From positions 1 to 7,373 of the forward strand of contig JAGLRI010000059.1 in the NCBI GenBank assembly GCA_023136395.1: 7,373 nt of DNA, given 5' to 3'. The stretch comes from Candidatus Bathyarchaeota archaeon (GTDB lineage Archaea > Thermoproteota > Bathyarchaeia > Bathyarchaeales > Bathyarchaeaceae). This document shows positions 1 to 5,166 of the stretch, one piece after another (the first letter of the stretch is position 1; the number at the start of each line of letters is the position of its first letter). The notes under the pieces are model-generated. The model saw only the letters and a list, made by a program, of their open reading frames with translations, did no database searches and had not been told where the DNA came from. The position numbers and the translations under genes were made by a program.

Positions 1-110
1 ACGTTGGGTAGCGTGCGGGAGTATTCTGCGACTTCTTTAATGTCAATAATGCCTGCAATGTTGAGACCGCAATGACAAACGAAAACTCCAATTCGTGACT
101 CTTCTGACAT
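1..110 (-). CDS. hdrA: CoB--CoM heterodisulfide reductase subunit A (HdrA), N-terminal fragment
   Basis: Only the first 36 codons and two bases are present; the gene continues beyond the left edge. The peptide starts MSEESRIGVFVCHCGLNIAG and continues with IIDIKEVAEYSRTLPN, which matches the usual HdrA start: a short acidic lead, GVFVCHCG with paired cysteines (C12, C14), then a stretch leading to the TLPNV segment. HdrA is the FAD- and iron-sulfur-containing subunit of cytoplasmic heterodisulfide reductase. In many archaea it bifurcates electrons between ferredoxin and a disulfide or other acceptor. The ATG at 108-110 lies one base after the stop of the polyferredoxin gene. A strong ribosome binding site (GGAGG, complement of 121-125) sits inside the end of that upstream gene, 10 bases from the ATG, so the two are probably co-transcribed and translationally coupled. 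Whether this HdrA carries fused extra domains cannot be seen. Confidence 0.88.
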   Translation of the reverse strand, partial: MSEESRIGVFVCHCGLNIAGIIDIKEVAEYSRTLPN

Positions 111-111
111 T

Positions 112-1035
112 TTATGATGTCCTCCAAGAGAGTCTTTTGTTAACCGTTTCTCGCGTCTTTGTTAGGCTCTTTGCTTTTAATTCCTTACACATTTCTTTTG
201 TAGACGCTAACTTTTCAAGGGCTTTGTTCCATGCTCCTGATTTAACTAGTGTGTGATGTACATATGTCCGTTGAAGGTCGAGAGCGCCTTCTTCTGGACA
301 AACATATTTGCATACGCCGCAATAGATGCAGGTTAACTCGTTGACGTTCACTTTGTCATTCTCAGAAAGGTAGAGGGTTGTCTCTATTGGACAAACGTCA
401 AGGCAATCCTGACACCCCTCTGGACACTTCTCTTGATTTATCTTGAGATTTCCAAGGAACATTTTTCTCACACGGATGGCATCGTCGGGGCATCTCATTT
501 CACACAATCGGCAGCATGGACAGTGCTCGTCATCTAAATCCAAAACAACCCTGAGGTTTTCCTTATTAGGCCAGGATTCAACGTCTTTAACTTCTTCTCC
601 CTCTGGGGTCAACACACTCACCTTGATAAGCTTTAAGGGGCAAGCTTCTTCGCACTCAACACAACCCGCTTCACACTTCTCTGTGTCGATCTTGATTTCA
701 CGAATCAGCTGCGGGAAACTTTCGGTTTTTATAACGGGGATTAGTTGTTCACCGTCAACTTTCAATTTCAACGCCCCAAAAGGACAAATGGAATTACATA
801 TCCCACAGAAATGACATTTCTGTTCATCAATATCAATAACAGGTAGCTCCGCTTTCTCCTGATCCACCTTAGGTGCTATCTTAATTTCAATGGCCTCTTT
901 AGGGCATACCTCTTTACATATCCCGCAGCCAAGGCACCTATCTCGGTCTAAAATTAACATATAATTTTTTGCATGTAAAATTCTTTCAATGACAAGTTCG
1001 TTATCCTTTTCAGTTTTAATAAGTTTCATAGGCAT
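112..1035 (-). CDS. polyferredoxin with six [4Fe-4S] motifs, FwdF-like, upstream of hdrA
   Basis: A 307-residue soluble electron carrier with six cysteine motifs: C34/37/40/44, C74/77/80/84, C121/125/128/132, C172/175/178/182, C204/208/211/215 and C236/239/242/246, each ending in CP. Motifs 3 and 5 use CxxxCxxCxxxCP, the others CxxCxxCxxxCP, so the protein reads as three ferredoxin pairs. About 60 residues follow that are lysine-rich and nearly cysteine-free (only C283), with W269 in a SGAWNKALEKL stretch. This resembles the FwdF/FmdF polyferredoxins of formylmethanofuran dehydrogenase, which usually carry eight clusters, and more distantly MvhB. The adjacent hdrA suggests that it delivers electrons to, or takes them from, an Hdr complex; this is inference from position. 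The start at 1035 (MPMKL) is supported by GGTGG (complement of 1042-1046) six bases upstream. An ATG two codons later is less well placed. No signal peptide or membrane segment is visible. Confidence 0.88.
   Translation of the reverse strand: MPMKLIKTEKDNELVIERILHAKNYMLILDRDRCLGCGICKEVCPKEAIEIKIAPKVDQEKAELPVIDIDEQKCHFCGICNSICPFGALKLKVDGEQLIPVIKTESFPQLIREIKIDTEKCEAGCVECEEACPLKLIKVSVLTPEGEEVKDVESWPNKENLRVVLDLDDEHCPCCRLCEMRCPDDAIRVRKMFLGNLKINQEKCPEGCQDCLDVCPIETTLYLSENDKVNVNELTCIYCGVCKYVCPEEGALDLQRTYVHHTLVKSGAWNKALEKLASTKEMCKELKAKSLTKTRETVNKRLSWRTS
121..125 (-). promoter_or_regulatory. ribosome binding site of hdrA within the polyferredoxin gene
   Basis: The minus strand reads GGAGG, a core anti-16S match, 10 bases before the hdrA ATG at 110. 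It lies in the last codons of the polyferredoxin gene, which fits coupled translation of the pair. Confidence 0.65.
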
Positions 1036-1041
1036 TTTTTT

Positions 1042-1046
1042 CCACC
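1042..1046 (-). promoter_or_regulatory. ribosome binding site of the polyferredoxin gene
   Basis: The minus strand reads GGTGG here, six bases before the ATG at 1035. This spacing favours the first ATG (MPMKL) over the ATG at 1029, which would be 12 bases away. Confidence 0.5.
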
Positions 1047-1100
1047 ATTAAAAGAGAACTTAAATCCTTCCTTTAAAGTAATTAGTTACCGCAAAGCTAG

Positions 1101-1114
1101 TATTTATATAAATA
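1101..1114 (-). promoter_or_regulatory. TATA box of the polyferredoxin-hdrA operon
   Basis: The 14 bases TATTTATATAAATA form a perfect palindrome and contain a good archaeal TATA element. For minus-strand transcription the start would lie about 26 bases downstream, near 1080, leaving a leader of roughly 45 bases before the ATG at 1035. No gene begins on the plus strand nearby, so the minus direction is the likely one. No clear BRE is visible. Confidence 0.55.
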
Positions 1115-1206
1115 GGTTGTTGCGAATGAAACTTTTGCTCAATCGATTTTAAGATGAAGATGAATTTCCCAAATATTTACTGATTGTATGCATACCTCTG
1201 TTTTTA

Positions 1207-2976
1207 CTATTTGGTTGTCTTCTTCAGTTGGCTCCGATACATTTCAATTATTTCATTAACAGACGTTGAATCCTCTGGAGATTTATCTGTACGCCAACGA
1301 CCCGTAAAGCGGGGGAAACGTATGGCTAATCCTGATTCCTTTCTTATATTGTTGAAAGCGCAAGAATGGACTGGACTTAGTGTGATTTCGTCTCCTATGA
1401 CCTCCATTACTATGGCTGGTTTAAACCATATATCTGCTTTTAAAATTGAGTCAACTCGAGCGTTTTTATGTGTTGTAATGTGTTTGTTGAACATCTTTAG
1501 CATGTTTTTTAGATTATTATCAGTAAAACCTGATCCTACTTTGCATACAGTTCGAAATACGTCATTACTTTTGTCGTATGCTGTTGTCAACAATGCTCCA
1601 TAAGTTCCTGCTCTTTTCCCCCTGCCCATAAATGCACCTACAACAGTCAAGTCAACAGGCTCAATCATTTTGCTTTGATAACTTCTCTTCCACTTGACCC
1701 AAAGCCAAGATCTCGCACCAGCTCTATAAATCGAGTTCAAACTGGTAGATTTGATAATCAGCCCCTCGCATCCTTTCGATATAGCTTCATCGAAGAATTT
1801 TCTTATTTCACTTGGGTTCCTACTAATTTTTGAAGGAGTTATCAAAAATCGTGTTTTTTCTTCAACAATTTCTTCAAGTTTCTTCCTTCTTATGGTATAT
1901 GGTTTTGTGGTCAAGTCTTCACCATCAACATATAGGCAATCAAATAAGAATACCGCCACAGGAATTTTTTCCGCCATTTCCTTAATCCTATATTTCCGTC
2001 TCCTCTGCATGAGTTCTTGAAAGGGCTTTAATTCTCCTGTATCTGCTTGAATAGCAACTCCTTCTCCCTCCACGATCGCTTCCTTTGCTTTGATGGAAGA
2101 TACTGCTAGCTGAACAACATCAGGATACATAGAGGTAATGTTTTCTAGCCTCCTTGAGTAAATATTCACCCGCTTATCCTGTTTGTGGAGTTGAAACCGC
2201 TCCCCATCAAGCTTGTATTCAGCAGAACATTTTCCTGCTAACTTTCCAATAATTTCTTCAACTGTAGAAAGCCTCTGAGCCAACATCATTCTAACCGGTT
2301 TTCCAACAACAACTTTTGCTTCCTTAATACCATCTATTCCCTTCCAAGCAACGGTCTTAGCAACATTTCCTAAATCGCTTGTAATATTATATGTGCGTTC
2401 AAGTACACCTCTATTTTCCTTTGATCCAGTAAACGCTATAGCTAAAGCGTCGAGTAATGTCATATCTCCTATGCCGAGTCTAAGTTGGCTAGTAACTGTC
2501 CGTATGATGTATCTGGCTTCTAATGGAAGCGCGTCCATTATGAGCGTTGCCAATTTTTCTATCTTTCTCTTTGAACTCCCGGGCCCAGACGCCTTTGAAA
2601 CTTCATCAAGGGTATCATAAACTTTTGTAACCGTTAATTGAGTTGTAGGCTCCCTCAGTCTATTCATTTTAAGTAGATTTTCGGTTGAAATCCCTAAATC
2701 TCCCGTTTTTTTAATGTTTTCCATAATGTCTTCTGTTGATATTTGGATTGCAAGTGACACCGCTTTTGCAGCCATTTTTTCAGCTATTCCAATTTCAGGA
2801 AGACCCATCCAATTAGGGTGCAGTTTTCCCTGTGTTAAATAAATAACTTTATCTATTATCTCAATGGAAGTATGCTCGAGAAGTTCAACCAAATAATCTA
2901 TCATTTCCAGCCTTTTTGTAGTTGCCTCAATTTTTTTATAAACGTCAGCAATGAGGGAGTACTTCAATGCAACCAC
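1207..2976 (-). CDS. lig: ATP-dependent DNA ligase, archaeal replicative type
   Basis: A 589-residue enzyme that seals nicks in DNA during replication and repair using ATP. Order of domains: N-terminal DNA-binding domain (about 1-220), adenylation domain (about 225-435) and OB-fold domain (about 436-589). Motif I is EYKLDGER, with K255 as the lysine that becomes adenylated. E303 (VEGEG), YSRRLEN at 273-279 (motif III), FLFDCLYVDG at 343-352 (IIIa), EGLIIKS at 404-410 (IV) and WVKWK at 426-430 (V) follow. Motif VI is in RFPRFTGRWRTDKSPED at 553-569. Length and order match archaeal and eukaryal ligase I relatives. The start is GTG at 2974-2976. No Shine-Dalgarno sequence precedes it, but a TATA box lies 27 bases upstream, which suggests a leaderless mRNA. 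The PCNA-binding QKSFF motif known in the Pyrococcus furiosus ligase is not seen in the equivalent N-terminal region (about 103-113). Confidence 0.96.
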   Translation of the reverse strand: MVALKYSLIADVYKKIEATTKRLEMIDYLVELLEHTSIEIIDKVIYLTQGKLHPNWMGLPEIGIAEKMAAKAVSLAIQISTEDIMENIKKTGDLGISTENLLKMNRLREPTTQLTVTKVYDTLDEVSKASGPGSSKRKIEKLATLIMDALPLEARYIIRTVTSQLRLGIGDMTLLDALAIAFTGSKENRGVLERTYNITSDLGNVAKTVAWKGIDGIKEAKVVVGKPVRMMLAQRLSTVEEIIGKLAGKCSAEYKLDGERFQLHKQDKRVNIYSRRLENITSMYPDVVQLAVSSIKAKEAIVEGEGVAIQADTGELKPFQELMQRRRKYRIKEMAEKIPVAVFLFDCLYVDGEDLTTKPYTIRRKKLEEIVEEKTRFLITPSKISRNPSEIRKFFDEAISKGCEGLIIKSTSLNSIYRAGARSWLWVKWKRSYQSKMIEPVDLTVVGAFMGRGKRAGTYGALLTTAYDKSNDVFRTVCKVGSGFTDNNLKNMLKMFNKHITTHKNARVDSILKADIWFKPAIVMEVIGDEITLSPVHSCAFNNIRKESGLAIRFPRFTGRWRTDKSPEDSTSVNEIIEMYRSQLKKTTK

Positions 2977-2999
2977 GTTCTACTTTAAAATATTGAGCA

Positions 3000-3007
3000 T
3001 ATATAAA
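3000..3007 (-). promoter_or_regulatory. TATA box of the DNA ligase gene
   Basis: The minus strand reads TTTATATA, centred about 27 bases before the GTG start at 2976. That is the normal TATA-to-transcription-start distance in archaea, so transcription would begin at or very near the start codon. A second AT-rich stretch (complement of about 3011-3019) lies just upstream and could be the real element, which would give a leader of 10-15 bases. Confidence 0.5.
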
Positions 3008-3068
3008 AATAAAATATAAGTTGAATTAGATCCTAATATTTCCCGAAACCTTTTCGTTTTTTTCATTT

Positions 3069-3590
3069 CTAAAAGTTTTCATGGTGTATGATATCCTTCA
3101 TTGATCTTCTTTGTCGAGTCCTTGGTTTTTCGGTAGGGTGACCCACAGGAACTATGGCAACAGGTCTCACTCCCATGGGCACATCCAATATCCTTCTTAT
3201 CTCTTCCTCATAAAAAGCGCCGATCCAGCATGTACCTAATCCTAGAGCGTATGCGGCTAAGAGAAGGTTTTGTATAGCTGCTGCCGTATCTTGTAAGCAA
3301 TAAAGAGTTTTACCTCGACTACCGTATCCCCATTCTGAATGCTTTTCGTTAACGCAAACAACGATAACAACCGGAGCTTCTTCTATGAACGTTTGATCTA
3401 AGGCAGCTATTGACAGCTTATGTTTTATTTCTGCGTTACTCACAATAATGAACTCCCAAGGTTGAATATTTCCCGCTGATGGTGCCCATCTCATAGCATC
3501 TATTAACTTCTCAAGTTCTTCCCTCGTAATTTTCTCTTTTGAATAAGCTCTAATGCTTCTCCTTTTTTTAATCGCCGTAAACACGTCCAA
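3069..3590 (-). CDS. nitroreductase family FMN-dependent oxidoreductase
   Basis: A 173-residue single-domain flavoprotein of the nitroreductase fold, which usually works as a homodimer with FMN and NAD(P)H. FMN-phosphate-binding RRSIRAY is at 10-16, SAGNIQPWEF at 38-47, the helix AAAIQNLLLAAYALGLGTCW at 103-122, and the closing PVGHP at 148-152. Length is typical for the family. The physiological substrate cannot be told from sequence; family members reduce nitro groups, quinones or flavin, or act in cofactor metabolism. The start is taken as TTG at 3590 because family proteins begin MDVFxAIxxRRSIR. A GGAGGAG sequence (complement of 3601-3607) precedes it. The ATG at 3598-3600 is out of frame and opens only ten codons. 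It lies 92 bases upstream of the ligase start and could be partly co-transcribed with it, though the ligase has its own TATA box. Confidence 0.92.
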   Translation of the reverse strand: MDVFTAIKKRRSIRAYSKEKITREELEKLIDAMRWAPSAGNIQPWEFIIVSNAEIKHKLSIAALDQTFIEEAPVVIVVCVNEKHSEWGYGSRGKTLYCLQDTAAAIQNLLLAAYALGLGTCWIGAFYEEEIRRILDVPMGVRPVAIVPVGHPTEKPRTRQRRSMKDIIHHENF

Positions 3591-3600
3591 AAGGGTTCAT

Positions 3601-3607
3601 CTCCTCC
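3601..3607 (-). promoter_or_regulatory. ribosome binding site deciding the TTG start of the nitroreductase
   Basis: The minus strand reads GGAGGAG. Its distal GGAG ends 10 bases before the TTG at 3590, a workable spacing. The ATG at 3600 abuts the motif, too close for normal initiation, and is in another frame. This supports TTG initiation. Confidence 0.5.
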
Positions 3608-3714
3608 AATATACATGTGTTTCACCTTTGTAATTTAGGGATATGCGAAGTTGGCTACATACAATTGATTATGTGTTCACCGAAAACTTCAGAATTAAGT
3701 GACAGAATGTATAA

Positions 3715-4035
3715 TCATTTATCCTTATTCTTGCGTTTAAAAGCGCGGTTTATCCGGTTAAAGGCTTTCTTCACATTTTTTGGATTCAATACAAGAAACT
3801 TGTATTCATTAACGTTACGATCCTTGAGCTCTACGTCGTCGTTACTAATACGTAGGATTTTTTCAAAGATCTCAGCAATCTCCTTTTGTACTTCATCGGT
3901 GATATCTTTAGCAAGTTCTCCTTTCAAATAGGCGTGTAGGTAAACTTTCTTGTATGCTAGAGACTCTATGAATTTTAAATCCTCTATGTCTACAAAAGTC
4001 GCGCCGAATGCTTTATCAACTTTAGAAACATCCAA
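3715..4035 (-). CDS. uncharacterised 106-residue protein
   Basis: I do not recognise a family. The product is small, soluble and highly charged, with no cysteines, no signal peptide and no membrane segment. Residues 16-62 look helical with alternating acidic and basic positions (the stretch DEVQKEIAEIFEKIL is at 47-61). The C-terminus from 86 is strongly basic (KNVKKAFNRINRAFKRKNK), which could bind nucleic acid; that is inference. The start is TTG at 4035. An in-frame TAA directly precedes it, no in-frame ATG follows at the N-terminus, and GAGG (minus strand, about 4046-4049) lies about 10 bases upstream. The upstream ATG at 4045 is out of frame and opens only seven codons. The gene is divergent from rpoL across a 181-base gap and lies 124 bases before the nitroreductase. 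Coding status rests on a clean ORF with a biased, protein-like composition. Confidence 0.65.
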   Translation of the reverse strand: MDVSKVDKAFGATFVDIEDLKFIESLAYKKVYLHAYLKGELAKDITDEVQKEIAEIFEKILRISNDDVELKDRNVNEYKFLVLNPKNVKKAFNRINRAFKRKNKDK

Positions 4036-4137
4036 TTAACTTCATCCTCGCAATATAAAATAACAATAAGCATTTCTTTTTTTAAAAGCTGTGGTAGTTT
4101 TAGGGTTTTTGGTTGGTTTAGAAGACGGACTTTGGCT

Positions 4138-4151
4138 AAATGTTTATTTAT
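4138..4151 (+). promoter_or_regulatory. promoter (TATA region) of rpoL
   Basis: AAATGTTTATTTAT contains a TATA-like TTTATTTAT at 4143-4151, with an A-rich BRE-like stretch before it. Transcription would start near 4173, giving a leader of about 45 bases before the rpoL ATG. Confidence 0.45.
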
Positions 4152-4198
4152 TGGCAACATTAATAGGGCTCTAAGAAAGATGAGAAAGCACTTCAGAC

Positions 4199-4208
4199 GG
4201 AGATGATT
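4199..4208 (+). promoter_or_regulatory. ribosome binding site of rpoL
   Basis: GGAGATGATT matches the archaeal anti-Shine-Dalgarno complement GGAGGTGATC at eight of ten positions. It ends eight bases before the ATG at 4217 and so supports that start. It overlaps the stop of an eight-codon open frame at 4180-4206. Confidence 0.55.
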
Positions 4209-4216
4209 ACAGAAAT

Positions 4217-4501
4217 ATGTTCATTCGTATTTTGAAAGAAACCTCAGATGAGCTGAGGATAGAGATTGAAGGTGAAGGCCACACCTTCTGCAATCCCTTA
4301 CAAAAAATTTTGTTAGAGGATGAAGAAGTTGAAGTTGCGGGATATGATATCCCGCATCCTCTGTTTACAAAAACTATCCTTTACATTCACACTAAAGGAG
4401 AGCGGAAGCCAAAAACTGCCCTAAGAGAAGCATTGAATAAATTAAGAGAGCGAAGCGATGATTTTAAAAGCGCTTTTGAAAAGACGCTAAAAAAAGAGTA
4501 G
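4217..4501 (+). CDS. rpoL: DNA-directed RNA polymerase subunit L (Rpo11, Rpb11-like)
   Basis: A 94-residue subunit of archaeal RNA polymerase, related to eukaryal Rpb11 and AC19 and to the bacterial alpha N-terminal domain. It pairs with subunit D (Rpo3) to form the assembly platform. The signature is in GEGHTFCNPLQKILLEDEEV at 19-38, followed by VAGYDIPHPLFTKTILYIHT, and the C-terminal helix (ALREALNKLRERSDDFKSAF) is as expected. Length is normal for the family. A good ribosome binding site ends eight bases before the ATG. The gene has its own TATA region and a T-rich stretch just after the stop. The stop lies 18 bases from the convergent RNase III-like gene, so the two transcripts probably overlap at their 3' ends. 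In other archaea rpoL often lies near TFS and DUF99 genes, as here at a distance of 2-3 kb. Confidence 0.95.
   Translation: MFIRILKETSDELRIEIEGEGHTFCNPLQKILLEDEEVEVAGYDIPHPLFTKTILYIHTKGERKPKTALREALNKLRERSDDFKSAFEKTLKKE
4489..4495 (-). terminator. oligo-T terminator of the RNase III-like gene, inside rpoL
   Basis: The plus strand has seven A here, so the minus-strand transcript has seven U about 25 bases after its stop codon. It lies in the last codons of rpoL (KKE end). The convergent units would thus terminate within or next to each other's genes. Confidence 0.45.
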
Positions 4502-4503
4502 GG

Positions 4504-4520
4504 TATTTTTCTCCTTTTCT
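4504..4520 (+). terminator. T-rich terminator after rpoL
   Basis: The stretch TATTTTTCTCCTTTTCT just after the rpoL TAG is pyrimidine-rich with runs of five and four T. Archaeal RNA polymerase commonly terminates at such tracts without a hairpin. It extends to the stop codon of the convergent gene. Confidence 0.5.
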
Positions 4521-4960
4521 TACTGTGTACGATCGATAGTTAATCTTTCTTTGATTTTACCGAGTAAAAATGTGAAAGCCTTAACGGCTTCTCTCCGTTC
4601 TCTTTCTCTGGTGATTAGATTTTCTACATTTATCTCAGAGGATAATATAGAAACGAATTCCTCTAACGAGAACAAATTATGAAGCCAACAGTAAACAAGT
4701 AACGCCTCAACGGCGTTGCTTAAAGCATGACTACTTAAGCGTTTGGGTAATGAGGAATCACGTAAACCTGAATTTTTAATAGCTTCAACCAAAACTTTAC
4801 CTTGCACCCTTCCACCTAAGGGTTTTCCTACAACCTTTGATTTTGCTAATGAATAAATGAAATTTACGAATGTATCGCCTAAGGCAGCGAAGCCCTTATC
4901 TTGCATAATTTCATTTAAATTATTGGTGTTAATCTTTTTCAGATCACTCGACAAGTACAT
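4520..4960 (-). CDS. small archaeal ribonuclease III family protein, catalytic set incomplete
   Basis: A protein of about 146 residues resembling the archaeal RNase III-like family (endonuclease domain only, no double-stranded RNA-binding domain). Using numbering from the GTG at 4963, FAALGDTFVNFIYSLA at 25-40 parallels the bacterial signature EFLGDAVL, and SNAVEALLVYCWL at 82-94 parallels the second signature DxFEALxGAxYL. GKPLGGRVQGKVLVEAIKNS between them is typical of the archaeal family as I recall it. Of the four acidic catalytic positions, D30 and E86 are kept, while the first appears as A26 and the third as N83. The protein may therefore bind RNA without cutting it, or cut weakly. A short charged C-terminus (RERERREAVKAF) follows. 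Start: ATG at 4960, with a GTG one codon earlier; an in-frame TAG at 4973-4975 blocks any longer reading. The gene converges on rpoL and diverges from the aminotransferase. Confidence 0.65.
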   Translation of the reverse strand: MYLSSDLKKINTNNLNEIMQDKGFAALGDTFVNFIYSLAKSKVVGKPLGGRVQGKVLVEAIKNSGLRDSSLPKRLSSHALSNAVEALLVYCWLHNLFSLEEFVSILSSEINVENLITRERERREAVKAFTFLLGKIKERLTIDRTQ

Positions 4961-5013
4961 CACCTGTATTAACTAACTAAACATTTATCCCTCCCTTTAT
5001 CATGTAAACGTCA

Positions 5014-5026
5014 TTATTTTAAAAGT
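5014..5026 (-). promoter_or_regulatory. TATA-like element for the RNase III-like gene
   Basis: The minus strand reads TTTTAAAA (complement of 5017-5024) in an AT-rich stretch. Transcription would begin near 4994, at the GGGAGGG sequence (complement of 4989-4995), leaving a leader of about 34 bases before the ATG at 4960. An alternative element at 4984-4991 (minus strand GGATAAAT) would give a leaderless transcript. Confidence 0.35.
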
Positions 5027-5092
5027 ATGAGAATACGATTGAAAGATGTAACCTTATTTATTGCGAAGTCATATATTGAAATCCCTATTAAT

Positions 5093-5106
5093 GAAAGTTT
5101 ATATTA
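5093..5106 (+). promoter_or_regulatory. BRE and TATA box of the aminotransferase gene
   Basis: GAAAG (5093-5097) followed directly by TTTATATTA (5098-5106) is a close match to the archaeal BRE plus TATA arrangement. The transcription start would be near 5128, leaving a leader of roughly 39 bases before the ATG at 5167. Confidence 0.6.
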
Positions 5107-5140
5107 ATGATGAATGCAATTGATGAGTCTTATAGGACAA

Positions 5141-5162
5141 AGGAGAAGCGATGAAAAATTAG
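5141..5162 (+). other. ribosome binding site with a three-codon open frame before the aminotransferase
   Basis: AGGAG at 5141-5145 is the best ribosome binding site in this leader. It is followed at five to six bases by ATG AAA AAT TAG (5151-5162). The stop lies four bases before the annotated aminotransferase ATG, which itself has only a weak AGG upstream. Either ribosomes re-initiate, or the true start is at 5151 and one A of the AAAAA run is extra. Confidence 0.45.
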
Positions 5163-5166
5163 GCAT

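Noticed and set aside
443..814. Plus-strand open frame opposite the polyferredoxin gene
   Set aside because: It is antisense to a clearly coding gene with six intact cysteine motifs, and its product shows no recognisable family features.
1184..2620. Three plus-strand open frames opposite the ligase gene
   Set aside because: They mirror the ligase coding sequence, whose motifs are complete on the minus strand. No ribosome binding sites or family signatures support them.
3617..3931. Plus-strand open frame opposite the 106-residue gene
   Set aside because: Serine- and leucine-rich, as expected of an antisense reading; the minus-strand frame has the better start signal and composition. Since the minus-strand gene is itself unassigned, this rejection is less firm than the others.
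4036..4216. A small RNA gene or riboswitch between the 106-residue gene and rpoL
   Set aside because: The 181 bases hold two divergent promoters and leaders. I saw no GC-rich stem, K-turn or C/D-box pattern in an AT-rich genome where such RNAs usually stand out.
4973..4975. TAG before the RNase III-like gene as a pyrrolysine codon
   Set aside because: TAG is the ordinary stop of the ligase, nitroreductase and rpoL genes in this same window, so special decoding has no support here.
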